Assembly: GCF_910592395.1 (NCBI RefSeq)
Contig: NC_088318.1
Location: 9,054,349 to 9,118,348, forward strand
DNA length: 64,000 nt
Reading direction: 5' to 3'
Source: Lineus longissimus
Lineage: Eukaryota; Nemertea; Pilidiophora; Heteronemertea; Lineidae
In this document: positions 1 through 10,514 of the stretch, in pieces
Layout of the letters: each line of letters opens with the position of its first letter
Numbering within the stretch: the first letter of the stretch is position 1
Translations under genes and position numbers: made by a program
The notes under the pieces: generated by a model
The model's input: only the letters and a program-made list of their open reading frames with translations
What the model was told of the DNA's origin: nothing
The model's database searches: none

Positions 1-747
1 TGCGCACTAAAATGGTGCCTGACATTTTTGAACCAAAGAGGCGGTCGTCCAACTGGCAATACCAGATTGGTAAACGGTCAGAATGTAGGCATCGGTTTTA
101 GAGGACGGATGGTAATTCTAGATAGTGCAGCAATGGTGGGTGGTGAAACTCTGAAAATGGCCGACATCCATATCCCCGATCACGAATATCCAGACTGGAG
201 AAAGGATGGACAATTTGACTGTTTGTTGCTCTATCACGGCGGTGATTGTGCGGAGGCGGAGCGTGTGTGCCAAAAATTACGCCAGAACAAACATGCCGAT
301 GAGAAACCTATTCGAATCTGTTGTATGGAGGCCTGCACAAATGTTGAAAGACTAGAGTATTTTTGTAAAAAGAGTACCTATTTCATGGTTTTTTTTAGTA
401 AAAGTTTCACCAACGATGCTGTATGCTCTGATAACCTGAATATGGTGATGAAATATTCGATTACGCAGAGACCTGGATTATGCACCCTGATACCGATTCA
501 CACTGAAAATTGGCACAATCCTAAATCCTACAAAATACCTTTTTCTCTCATAGGTATTCGTGGGGTGTGTCTCGAAGACGATTTATGCGTGAACGGCGCT
601 GCCCGCACTTTCAAAGGGCGTTACAAAGACCGTTTAGATAGAGAACGTGAAGAAAATGTTAAATTCAAACTTTGGTACATGAGAGAACAGGGAATACGTT
701 TTTTCGAAATCACGCGCCGAGGTAAAAAAGAGATGCTGAGAAAATAA
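1..747 (+). CDS. TIR-domain protein, TICAM/TRIF-like (copy 1)
   Basis: The frame is open from the window edge to a TAA at 745-747, about 248 codons. The part from about residue 70 to 215 reads as a Toll/interleukin-1 receptor (TIR) domain. It has a box-1-like strand (QFDCLLLYHGGD), alternating strands and helices, then KSTYFMVFFSKSF and a proline/isoleucine-rich stretch (IPIHTENW). The tail (FKGRYKDRLDREREENVK) recalls the basic helix that follows the TIR of TICAM adaptors. TIR domains signal by homotypic contact in innate immunity, and some have NADase activity; no catalytic glutamate is assigned here. There is no clear ATG before residue 43, so the start may be an upstream exon. It shares its arm with a virus-like gene. 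The TIR call is a fold-level judgement by eye. Confidence 0.65.
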   Translation, partial: CALKWCLTFLNQRGGRPTGNTRLVNGQNVGIGFRGRMVILDSAAMVGGETLKMADIHIPDHEYPDWRKDGQFDCLLLYHGGDCAEAERVCQKLRQNKHADEKPIRICCMEACTNVERLEYFCKKSTYFMVFFSKSFTNDAVCSDNLNMVMKYSITQRPGLCTLIPIHTENWHNPKSYKIPFSLIGIRGVCLEDDLCVNGAARTFKGRYKDRLDREREENVKFKLWYMREQGIRFFEITRRGKKEMLRK

Positions 748-779
748 AAAGGGAATGTGTTGCCTCTCGATGTCAAGGT

Positions 780-1390
780 GTATACAACGCAGCGGGTAGA
801 AAGGGTTTTTTTTCATACGCTTTAGTGCAGGTGGATAAATTGTTAAGCGGTCTAGACGGCAATTCAACACCGATCGACAATTTTTACTGCCCTTGCGGGT
901 TTTTTTCGGGTCCGATTGCTTCATCAGCCCGACAACGAGATGTTTCTCCCCAAGATGTATGGGGTGCCCGTAGTTAATGGAGGGTTTTTTTCGGGTACAG
1001 ATTGCTTCATCAGCCCGACAACGAGACGTTGCCCCCCAATAAGTATGAAAAGAGATATTATTACTGAGTAAAACGAAGTAAGACCATTCGAAAAAAACTA
1101 ATTAATATTCATCTAATCAATAATCAAGACTTTATATCAAACGAATCCCTTGACCAATAAAATAATTTCAGAATAACGAAACAGATATTTTACCAATCCT
1201 CCACCAATGAAATGCTCGGAAAATAAATTCGCACAATTTTTTTCAGGGGTATAAAAATGGGTTGGTTGATTGTTGAATGGTTGCAGTTTGATGAAATTTA
1301 GATTTTTGACATCAGTCATTGTCAGTGATACATTATTTCGAAGAGCATTTATATTCCTGATTCGGAATATAATTTTGGGCGAAGAGTCAA
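780..1390. other. Intergenic spacer with an ~85-bp duplicated unit
   Basis: No convincing gene. A segment around 898-945 containing gattgcttcatcagcccgac is repeated at 982-1,029, and the same pair exists in the right arm (15,000-15,120). AT-rich sequence with TATA-like words near 1,245-1,260 precedes the ATG at 1,392 and could hold the promoter of the second gene; this is inference only. Confidence 0.4.
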
Positions 1391-1391
1391 G

Positions 1392-2960
1392 ATGTCAGGA
1401 AGAAAACCCGGTGACAGACTGCGTCTAAAAAGGAACCGCCCCACCCACGACTCTACGTCTTTCCGCACGCCGTCAAAAAGAACTGATGCCAATTCGAATG
1501 ATGAGAAGACAGGAGGTGACAGTGTGCTTTGGATGACTATGATGCGGACTTAGACACCTCTGTGTCAGAATCGTTCATAAATTCGGACGATTCTGATGTA
1601 GAGGAAATTATTCCCTCATCACAGTCACCCGTACATGTACATGGTGTGGGTTCTGATGTACACAGTGTCAAATCGCAATTATCATCGGGTACACAGCCAT
1701 TCATCCCCGCATCACAGTCGTCCGTAAATTCGCCCGACGTCTCTGATATGGAACTACAGGCAAACAGGCCGAAATCAACTTCACCATGCCCATTGTCGCC
1801 GTGCACGCAGCCGTTCAGCCCTAGAGTAGAGGTTGGTGATCTCATTGATATTGACAGTTCCTGTGATGACCCGGTGTTGAATGTGTTGGATACTAGGCTC
1901 TTTTACAGGCAGATTCGATCGCCTGGGTTACCTGTGCACCAGCCTGCGTCGCCTGTTGCTGGACCGAGCCATCAGTATTCTCCACCGGAACCTGGCTATT
2001 CTCCTGTGGAACCTGATCAATTATTACCTTTCTATACAGATTACCAACCTTACTCTACGGATGATGGTTATGTACCCCCCGAGTGCAATGTTGACTTTTA
2101 TTTCGATTGGTCACAGGTACAGGCGCCCCAAAACAGTTCTCCAAATTCACCCGTGCATGATTATGTACAGTCCCCTCCATCAAATTTACCCCCACCGGAT
2201 TATGATAGCGAGACCACGCTGTCGGTGTGCGAATCCGAAAATGAAACCGCGGTCCACGCTTTGGTGGAGATTCTTGACACGCTCGACCAGTCGAGTCAGG
2301 ATTTTCACAGGCCAGCCTCGTGGGAGATCAGGAGATAGTCCACCAGGTAGGGGCAGGTGAACCCCTTGTTGATGAACATGATGATTTGAATGAAACAAGA
2401 GGAAGTGAGCAAAACGTTCCTTTCTATGAGTTTTTTGCTGGTGAGGAGTGGCATCATGACCATTTACCTGTCCACGGTTACACCCATAGGGTACGGGTGG
2501 GTGGTATTTCCCGAAACATGTCAGTAATCGATGTTTTAGATATGATTCATGGGTTGTTCACGGATGTTTTGAACCATCTGATGGGCAACGTTGCAGCACC
2601 AGATCTTGTTCATATTTTGATTAACGGCCAAGGGTTAAGAGAAGTTTCACTGCCGTTTATGAGGATCGACCAGTTGACCGTGGAGGTGATATTGGAAGAG
2701 ATAGAGAAGATTTGTCAATCAAACGATTCATGGCTTTTTTCGGGTGAATTTTTCATTTTCATTACATTCCAACACATTGTTATTCCTGTCGGGGGTCGAC
2801 GTCTTGCTGTCAACAAGGTGACAGATCCTGCTGAGAGATAGAGACGAAAGAAGTCGATTATACAAATTAACAACAGCGACAATCTATGTTTTGCAAGGGC
2901 TGTCATTGTCGCAAGGGCAAAAATTGAAAAACCGTCCAACTGGAACTCAATCACAATCCA
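1392..2960 (+). pseudogene. Disordered N-terminal/PolB-upstream-type protein (copy 1), broken
   Basis: An ATG at 1,392 opens a basic leader (MSGRKPGDRLRLKR) that is closely matched in the right arm. A ~440 bp deletion at about 1,524 and a frameshift follow, then a Ser/Pro/Asp-rich low-complexity stretch (1,529-2,338). A further frameshift leads to 2,320-2,841, with a compact domain containing SLPFMRIDQLTVE, then a TAG-ended break. The next frame, about 2,842-2,930, reads KKSIIQINNSDNLCFARA. These last two modules resemble, from general knowledge, the region preceding family-B DNA polymerase domains in Polinton/adinto-like elements of animals. The polymerase itself is absent because a LINE joins at about 2,960. 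The assignment is moderate and the gene is not functional. Confidence 0.5.
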
Positions 2961-2964
2961 CTGA

Positions 2965-3380
2965 TATGCCAGATCGTCCGATCTCAAACATAGTGTCAAC
3001 TATGTCATTGCTCAGGCCGGCTGAGGATAGTGAATTACGCAGAGTTATTGGACGCTCCCCCGCTAAATCGTGTCAATTGGACCCATTGCCGACATGGATG
3101 CTTAAAGGTGCTACAGACGAACTTGTTCCATTTATCAAGGCGGTCGTTAATGCATCCCTTGGTGGGCGTGCCTTCAATTTTCTGGCTCCCCAACTGTGGA
3201 ACTCTCTAAGCTGTAATCTACGGGACACTCAGTCACTCCTTGCTTTCAGGAACACTCTAAAGACGGTCCTATTTCAGAAGTACTTTGCTCGCTAGGGGGC
3301 GCACTCGAATAGTTTAATTGCTGGATTTGAGCGCCTTACAAGTTTTTTATTGTATTGTATTGTATTGTATTGTATTGTAT
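2965..3380 (+). mobile_element. Truncated CR1/Jockey-like LINE fragment with (TGTAT)n tail
   Basis: Translation at 2,891-3,295 shows the start of a LINE reverse transcriptase (GRSPAKSCQLDPLPTWMLK) joined directly to a LINE C terminus (NFLAPQLWNSLSCNLRDT), so most of the RT is missing by internal deletion. A pentanucleotide tail (TGTAT)n fills about 3,344-3,380. The LINE sits exactly at the inner junction of the palindrome: to its left is arm 1, to its right the inverted remnant of arm 2 (3,381-3,480). Confidence 0.75.
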
Positions 3381-3480
3381 GGCTCGGTCCAGCAACAGGC
3401 GACGCAGGCTGGTGCACAGGTAACCCAGGCGATCGAATCTGCCTGTAAAAGAGCCTAGTATCCAACACATTCAACACCGG
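3381..3480 (-). pseudogene. Right-arm gene remnant left of Ginger1
   Basis: Reverse complement matches 1,878-1,971 of arm 1 and continues the copy-2 gene of 14,646-13,715. It ends at CCGG (3,477-3,480), the target duplication of Ginger1. It shows that Ginger1 inserted into an already duplicated arm. Confidence 0.85.
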
Positions 3481-3504
3481 TGTAAAAGAAATGCAAATCC
3501 GCCC

Positions 3505-3570
3505 GGAACCAAGGTCCTACGGACCTTGGTTCCCAAGGAATGGGGGCCCTACGGGCCCCCATTCCTTGGG
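3505..3570. repeat. Two adjacent perfect hairpins in the Ginger1 left end
   Basis: 3,505-3,533 is a 13-bp stem around TAC (GGAACCAAGGTCC on the left). 3,533-3,570 is a ~17-bp stem, also around TAC (CCAAGGAATGGGGGCCC on the left). They sit 25 bp inside the transposon end and could be transposase binding or fold-back structures. Confidence 0.85.
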
Positions 3571-3797
3571 AACGGTTGTCCTAACCGGACTTCCCTTCCT
3601 GGGCTACGATTCCTATATATATAAAAGGAAGGTAGGACTTTGATTACTGGGGGACTTAGATTTCTTTTACAACAGTGACAGAAATTGAGGTCCCCGTAAC
3701 CAATGTCCGTACCCACTTAAATTACATACGCATGTACTACGGTATATAATAGAACATGCGTTCAAATATTTAAAGTTTTGGGATGCCTGCCAGCCAA

Positions 3798-3879
3798 TCC
3801 CCCATAGTGTAGTGGTCATGGTCCCTGCCTAGTAAACAGAAACCGCTGGTTCGAGTCCCGCTCGGTCTATTCTTTTTTT
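3798..3879 (+). ncRNA. tRNA-like sequence with A box, B box and T7 terminator
   Basis: An A-box-like TAGTGTAGTGG (about 3,805) and a B-box GGTTCGAGTCC (3,848-3,858) are spaced as in a tRNA, and a run of seven T (3,873-3,879) follows at once. The acceptor and anticodon stems do not pair properly, so this is not a working tRNA. It looks like a tRNA pseudogene or SINE head with a possible internal pol III promoter, lying upstream of the Ginger1 integrase start. Confidence 0.6.
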
Positions 3880-4149
3880 GTTTATTTCTCTTCATTACAT
3901 CTTGCATAATCGATTACAATCATTCGAGTGACTCAACATTCATTCAATCATGATCATCAGTGTAGCCTAGGCCTATAAAACGCAAGTGGAAACTTGTATT
4001 GGCCTTCATTCCTGCCGAGATGTCAACCGAAAGAACACCTCATGACCCGCACATTATTTTTCGCTATTTACGGGACCATGCCTATCCAGCTCGTTGCAGT
4101 CTTTCGAGGAAGCGGTCCATCCGCCGAGCAGCAAAGAACAATTTTAAGG

Positions 4150-4400
4150 TAAGTTTGGACTTGGATTCCTAGGAAAGCAGATCTGAGACTTAGATTCCAA
4201 GGAAAGCTGGTCTGGGGGACTTGGATTCCAAAGAAAGCAGGTCTTGGGGACTTGGATTCCGAGGAAAGCTGGTCTGGGGGACTTGGATTCCTAGGAAAGC
4301 AGGTCTTGGGACTTGGATTCCTTGAAAAGAAGGTCCGGGGGAGTTAGATTCCTAGGAAAGGAGGTCTTGGGGACTTTTTTTCCTAGGAAAATAGGTCCGG
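4150..4400 (+). repeat. Tandem ~31-41 bp repeats in Ginger1 intron 1
   Basis: About seven imperfect units of the type GACTTGGATTCCTAGGAAAG followed by CAGGTCTGGGG begin right after the exon-1 splice donor. Related GACTTAGATTCC words occur at both transposon ends (3,650 and 13,640), suggesting amplification of subterminal sequence. Confidence 0.8.
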
Positions 4401-5341
4401 ATGACTGGAGTAAGCTTATTTTTGAGAAGGCTATTGATGCGCTGCGTAGGATTTTGGTTATGATGTTTCTAATTCAATCAATATATAGACCCCATGCCAT
4501 AGCATAGGCCTTTTCCTCTCCAGCGCGAAATCTAATGGTACACTTTTTCGACAAATATGTGCAACAAATTCGGTGTTGCTTATCTAGATTTCAATACATT
4601 TTAATGCGTGTACGCACGACTACAGTGTTCATCCCAAACAGGCAATTTTGTTGCAAGCAAAAAAATTTCAAGTTTCTAAAAAAAAACTAGACTGGGAAGC
4701 AACAACCATGAATGCTTTCACTGTTAACACCAGCATACGTCTTTTTACAGCTTGAACGCGGTGAACTCATGTATCGGCGACTGAAAAAGAAGATAAACGA
4801 CGTCCCAGGCACTTACGATGATGCTGACCAAGATGGGGAATTACACGAAAGTCCTTGGCGCAAGGTCCTTATGACGCCAAAACAGATCGATGACGCGCTT
4901 GCGAATCTCCATTCGTCGGCCTTAGGTAAGCGATGGATGGTTAATTTATGCGTAGTGTTTACTGATGTGCTTACTGTTCTAAGGATACACTTGAACACTT
5001 AAATCAAATAAGCGAATTTTAATTTGAAGGCAACTTTGGTGAAATGATCGTGGTACCGAAAACTTTTCCTCTTTTCAACTACCATTCCAACATTTCAGGT
5101 GGGCATTTAGGAAGGGATAAAACCTTGGACAAAGTTGAAAAGCGCTATTGGTGGCAAAACCTTGTAGCCGACGTTAATGCCTTTCTGAAGAAATGCCCAA
5201 GATGCCAGCTGGTAAACCGCAAAATGAATATGGTCGCCCTGCCTCTTCACCCGATCCCTGTCGCTAAAGCGCAATGCTATAGAACGGTGAGTTTACACTC
5301 TTCATTGTTTATAACTAACTGCAGTATGCTCATATAAATAG

Positions 5342-6174
5342 GGTAACCGGAAAAACGCCGACCGACCGACCGACCGACCGACCGACCGACCTGCCAACCT
5401 ACCGACATATGCAGTATCCCTTTCGCTTGGTAACCGGAAAAACGCTGACCGACCAACCTACCGACCTACCAACCCAAGGAGTTTCGTATTTGAGTCTCAG
5501 GTCTCATAAGTCAATGTGATATATCCAATCCACGATAGCAGGTCATGTGAAATGAAATTGTAAACAAGCGCACGTAAGCTGTTCAAATGACAACAAATGC
5601 ATATTGCGCGTTGCAGTTCATGCATTGCATCGGTCGAGACACTCGAGTAGAAAAACTACAGTGCATAGATTAGGCCCAAATCATGTTTTTATATCCACCG
5701 ACCATGTAGACAAAGCATATCTTTTAAATCTTTAGAGTATCGTTATCAGTTCCTTACCGCGTGGGCTCGTTTTCCCGGTTTAATTGACTGAAGATGCTGC
5801 TGTCAGACATGTCCGAATCCATCACGTGAATTGCGCTGGGCACTACACAGATACATGTGCTATAGAAAAGCGAAAGGGATACTGCATATGACGGTAGGTT
5901 GGCAGGTCGGTAGGTCGGTCGGTCGGTCGGCGTTTTTCCGGTTACCCACAAAAGCACTAGATTCATGCACTTGATTTGGAACAACGTTTACATGACGTAG
6001 TGTTGGCCGTCGTCACGTCACCATGCATTTTACATTAGTGTAACGTGACGTGACGCGACGTTTTCGTAAACGTTGGTCCCAATCAAGTGCATGGGTCTAT
6101 AGTATAGTATTAGGAATGATGGTAGGTCAGTCGGTCAGTCGGTCGGTCGGTCGGTCGGCGTTTTTCCGGTTACC
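5342..6174. mobile_element. Mutator-like MITE A, 9-bp TSD, with nested relative
   Basis: Terminal inverted repeats GGTAACCGGAAAAACGCCGA are followed by (GACC)n. The 9-bp target duplication TATAAATAG lies at 5,333-5,341 and 6,175-6,183. Inside, a second complete end pair (5,430 to about 5,944) is a copy of the element at 9,981-10,514 in reverse, so one MITE is nested in or fused with another. A 9-bp duplication fits the Mutator superfamily, but no transposase is present. It sits in Ginger1 intron 3. Confidence 0.85.
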
Positions 6175-7204
6175 TATAAATAGCGATAGTATCTTGCATT
6201 TGAATACAATGTAATATCTCGTAATGCAGTGGTGTCCTACTGGGCAAGACGCTACAATTGATTATCTGCGTTCTAACTCTACTTTCGTTTTGTCCCCTTT
6301 TTGTGATTTCAGATTGGTATCGATCTTATCGGGCCTCTAGAAGAGTCAAGGAATGCACGACGACCTGTTACTTCTCCCAGTGGGCCCAGGCGAACCCACT
6401 ACCGTCAAAACATGCAGAAGGTGTTGCGAAGGTGCTTTTCAAGTCATTCTTGTGGTAAGTTTTATAGACTAAATTTGAACAATGAATAGAGAATGAAATC
6501 AGACAAATAAATAATTTTCCTTTCTCCTTGATCATGTTGATAGGACATAGGCATAAGACATTACTATAACTTAAGACATAGGTGATAGTCAAATTAGCGC
6601 TACTTTGGCAGCTACATGTAAGTATAACCCATCATGCCTTACTCAGGGACAGGACTGTTCATCAATAGACATGCGCACAAAAAAACATAATTCCGTATTC
6701 GTATTCTTTATTTCAGTTTTGGTTTCGCAAGGGTTTTGATCTCCGATCAAGGGCGGGAATTCAACAACGAGATTGTGAAGGGCATAGTGACTGCTTTAGA
6801 AATGTCGCACCACCGAACCACGGCTTACCACCCTCAGTCGAATGGATTAACTGGTAAGTAAAGGACTTGAGCAGGTTAACTTGTTAGCGCTATATAAATG
6901 CAGACAATACATTACAAGGCCACATATTCTAATTCTGTTTTATACACTCCAAAAATTAAATGGTGAAAACTAACTATTAATAGTTAAATGGTAACTACTT
7001 TGGGGCTTAGTATTGCACCGACTGATAAGTGGTTAGTTTAACTATTTCAAAATAGTTAATAAAATAACTACCATAAGTAGTTGATTTTTAACCATTTTAT
7101 AGTTTCAATTTTAACCATTTTGATAGTGATCCTTACTACTTTATCCATCCACATTAACTATTATGTACTTGTGGCTCCCTTTTTGGCGGATGGGCTAGTT
7201 AGGG

Positions 7205-7312
7205 TCATAATGAGGAAATCCGGGCTGTAACTGCTACTGTTTCTCTCAAGCCGACACCTGTTCGTCTACTTGAGATCGGCAGCAAGGAGGCCCGGATTTC
7301 CTCATTATGAGG
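7205..7312. repeat. Inverted repeat (19-bp stem)
   Basis: ATAATGAGGAAATCCGGGC near 7,207 pairs with GCCCGGATTTCCTCATTAT near 7,292, with a loop of about 65 bases between. Probably a small relic MITE inside the CACTCC element. Confidence 0.75.
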
Positions 7313-7579
7313 GGTCCAAAATAACCAGTATTTTGGACAGTGTGAGAACAATGAGTGATAGAACTAATGTCCAAAGAGCCTTTTGAAAGTGCATTTGCTA
7401 CATATTGCCAGGGTCACAGATCCCATCATTGGGTTGTAGTTCTTACAGGAGATAGCGTCCTACAACTAATTCTCAAAGAGATCAAGACTTATTGTACGGC
7501 GTTATCCTCTTTAAGCTAGGGTACACAACCATGTTGTCACTAAAAGAATTACCTTTTAATGAAAAACAAACACTAAACG

Positions 7580-8335
7580 CATTTAGTCTGATTACATCTA
7601 CATGTATTTACAACAGAAATTTATCATTAACTATAGTTTTCAACTCATTACATTCAAATTTGTGACTGGCATTTAAAGTAGAAATCTATCAATGACAATT
7701 AAGTTAACAATTCATTTCACATTCATTCAATTTGAAAGCAGTAAAACGTTTTCAGGACAATAACCCCTTGATACATTGCCCCCTATACAGTAATCCCAAG
7801 ATATCCTCACACTATAAATGGCCAGACCTTTGCAAATATCATAGGATCTTCCTCTTTATACTCTAGCAGATTTAGTCTGATTAACATCTACATGTATTTA
7901 CAACAGAAATTTATCACTAACTATAGTTTTCAATTCATACATTCAAATTGAATCTAAAGTAGAAATCAGCAGATTTAGTCTGATTACATCTACATGTATT
8001 TGCAACATAAATTTATCATTAACTATAGTTTTCAATTCATGACATTCAAATTGCATCTAAGCAGAAATCTATCAATTAAGTTAACAATTCATTACTCACA
8101 TTCATTCAATTTGAAAACAGTAAAACTGTTTCAGGAGAATAACCCCTTGATACATTGCCCCTATACAGTAATCCCAAGATACATGTATCCTCACACTATA
8201 AATGCCCAGACCTTTGCAAATATCAAAGGATCTTCCTCTTTATACTCTAGCAGATTTAGTCTGATTAACATCTACATGTATTTACAACAGAAATTCATCA
8301 GAGATCACCAAAGTCCTCAATGAATTGCCACACAA
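7580..8335 (+). repeat. Tandem ~280-bp units
   Basis: Starts containing tttagtctgatta recur at about 7,586, 7,870, 7,977 and 8,255. Spacing is about 284, 107 (shortened unit) and 278 bases. Units share CATCTACATGTATTTACAAC and ACCCCTTGATACATTGCCCC. No coding sense. Confidence 0.85.
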
Positions 8336-8863
8336 TAATGCAGTCAAGTAGGATATTCTAAGTCAGGAACATACAAAGCCTAAAAAACAGGCCTCAATGG
8401 CCTTCAGCAGTGTCGGATTATAAGAAATGCCTGCGTTGGAGAGGTTCTATCCCCAAGAGCCAACACGAAGGGCTGCACAGCTCCACTTGGGAGGTCCTGA
8501 AGGAATGAGGGGATATTTGTTGTCACCTGCAAGACAAATCAATTTCTATCAGACAATTAAGCTAATGTAATCATCTACGTCCATGACATCATCCATGACC
8601 ATGTCATCACGTGCGTCAACATTTGCATTACCAGTGCAGTCATCTTGGGATCCATTACCTCTGTCCTCATTCACAATGTGCGTCGCAATATGTCTTTTAT
8701 ATGGCCAAACACCACTAAATGTTCTCTGGCATCCATTTTGCGCACACAAAAAATACTTACCAGCATAGGTTAGTGCATGCGACATCCGCAGGTGGATAAA
8801 TAATGTTTTTAATCCTCCTGTCACATTCTGTGAACAAACGAAACAAGTTAAAGGTAGGTCCAT
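8335..8863 (-). pseudogene. C2H2 zinc-finger protein fragment of the CACTCC transposon
   Basis: The minus-strand ATG at 8,863 opens a 104-residue frame with two C2H2-type fingers. The first is CFVCSQNVTG ending in HLRMSH. The second is FLCAQNGCQRTF ending in HIATH. An acidic Asp/Met-rich stretch follows, with a stop at about 8,549. A splice acceptor (cttgcag at about 8,529) would lead into a second exon (TNIPSFLQDLPSGAVQ) that stops near 8,415. N-terminal fingers of this spacing plus an acidic linker are common in multi-copy transposon proteins of invertebrates. The catalytic part is missing, and the element may be non-autonomous. Confidence 0.5.
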
Positions 8864-9980
8864 ACTTGACGATTACAACACAAAGAATCACTTTTCAAAG
8901 CAATTCCACACTTTCCGAGTATGATTTTCTATAATCAAATCAGATCCTTACCCCAAGACTACTATCATGACTATTACATAGTAGTAGATTGCGGTACTTC
9001 CTTGCAAACTTCATTCTGGTACCAATTTTTGGAATCAGCTCCTTTATTATTTCATCGTCCAACATACAAAATGCCTCCTCATCAATGCCTTCATCTGAAA
9101 ATAGATGTAGTCCTAAATGAAATGAAAATCATGCAAAAATGAAGGTTGCTATACTTTAAGCTTAATCTGGTGGTATTACGTATACTAAGTAATAGTAATT
9201 AATGCCAACAGGCCAGCCAGTCAATACTGACATGCTTCCATAGAGTAATTCTTGGTTTGATCAGGATTCAATTCTACAAAAAAAAGAAAAAAAACCTAGG
9301 TCACCTTCCCTTAAAATGGACACAAAAAACGTTGTAGTCCAAAAGCACCACCCCTTCTCAGCGGCCTACATGTAATGGAATGGTTTGCAGTTTTTGGAGT
9401 ATTTTCAACATCCTGTGCAAATTTTATTGTAGCACTAGCAGCCAATTTAGAATCAATAAAACAAATTTTGGAACAAAAAGATTCATCAACCACAATCATT
9501 CAACAACCACTGCTGCGCACTATCGCTAGCCATTAATCTTGGTACATCCTGTTGTGAGACTTTTCAATACTATCAATACTACCAATTATGACCCCCCCCC
9601 CCCCCACTTTCGTCAAAATTATAGAATTAACCCTAACCCTAAGCATTATAGAATTTCCATCTATCTAGGCCTACCACTCTTGTTAATGCAGGCAAGCATT
9701 GTGTTGCAAAAGGAAAGGATCATGGGGAGACCCTACTGAGATCCGATATATCAATTCGATAATGTACCAGGTACTGTTATTCACTGTAATCTACAAGAGT
9801 ACTCAATTTCGACCCGGCCATTTCATTCGATAATAACCAGTGAAAAATACAGAGTTGGTAGATAATCATAAAGACATTTAGTAGAGGACAGGAAGGATCC
9901 AAGAAAGCATCCACAGAACGAACTTCTCTTTCCAAATACATAAAATTAAATAAGCTACACTACTGAACACTGACTGGACC

Positions 9981-10514
9981 GGTAACCGGAAAAACGCCGA
10001 CCGACCGACCGACCGACCTGCCAACCTACCATCATAGTGCAGTATCCCTTTCGCTTCTCTGTAGCACATGTATCTGTGTAGTGCCCAGCGCAATGGACGT
10101 GATGGAGTCCGACGTGTCTGACAGCAGCATCTCCAGTCAATTATACCGGGAAAACGAGCCCACGCGGTAAGGAACTGATAACGATAATCTAAAGATATGC
10201 TTTGTCTACATGGTCGGTGGATGTAAAAACATGATTTGGGCCTAATCTATGCACTGTAGTTTTTCTACTCGAGTGTCTCGACCGATGCAATGCATGAACT
10301 GCAACGCGCAATATGCATTTGTTGTCATTTGACCAGCGCACGTGCGCTTGTTTACAATTTCATTTCACGTGACCTGCTATCGTGGATTGGATATATCACA
10401 TTGACTTATGAGACCTGTGACTCAACTACGAAACTCCTTGGGTTGGTAGGTCGGAAGGTTGGTCGGTCAGTCGGTCGGTCGGTCGGTCGGTCGGTCGGCG
10501 TTTTTCCGGTTACC
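9981..10514. mobile_element. Mutator-like MITE B, 9-bp TSD
   Basis: Complete 534-bp element. Both ends read GGTAACCGGAAAAACGCCGA plus (GACC)n, inverted. The 9-bp target duplication GACTGGACC is at 9,972-9,980 and 10,515-10,523. It is the same family as the inner copy of MITE A. The interior holds a short open reading frame ending at a good splice donor (see separate entry). Confidence 0.9.
10091..10168 (+). other. Exon-like ORF with splice donor inside MITE B
   Basis: An ATG opens MDVMESDVSDSSISSQL and a few more codons, ending at a GTAAGG donor near 10,168. The inner copy of MITE A carries the same ORF on the minus strand (about 5,829-5,755) with substitutions that keep it open (MDSDMSDSSIFSQLNRENEP). 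It could be the first exon of the missing autonomous parent or a captured host exon. Confidence 0.45.

Larger units (their letters stand above)
1..1971 (+). repeat. Left arm of large inverted duplication
   Basis: This stretch is nearly identical to the reverse complement of 16,015-13,715 continued at 3,480-3,381. The first bases of the window match the right arm near 16,010, so the repeat probably starts before the window. Both arms carry the same two genes reading inward. The left arm lacks about 440 bp present in the right arm at about 14,058-14,497; the gap in the left arm is at about 1,524. Alignment ends near 1,971, where the right arm is cut by a LINE tail. Few differences are visible by eye, which suggests a recent event. 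Confidence 0.9.

Noticed and set aside
634-924. Basic 96-codon minus-strand ORF, also present in the right arm (15,099-15,395)
   Set aside because: It overlaps the end of the TIR gene in antisense, and the two copies diverge by frameshift exactly where the TIR gene changes; probably a shadow.
3798-3872. Functional tRNA gene
   Set aside because: A and B boxes are good, but acceptor and anticodon stems do not pair; listed only as tRNA-like.
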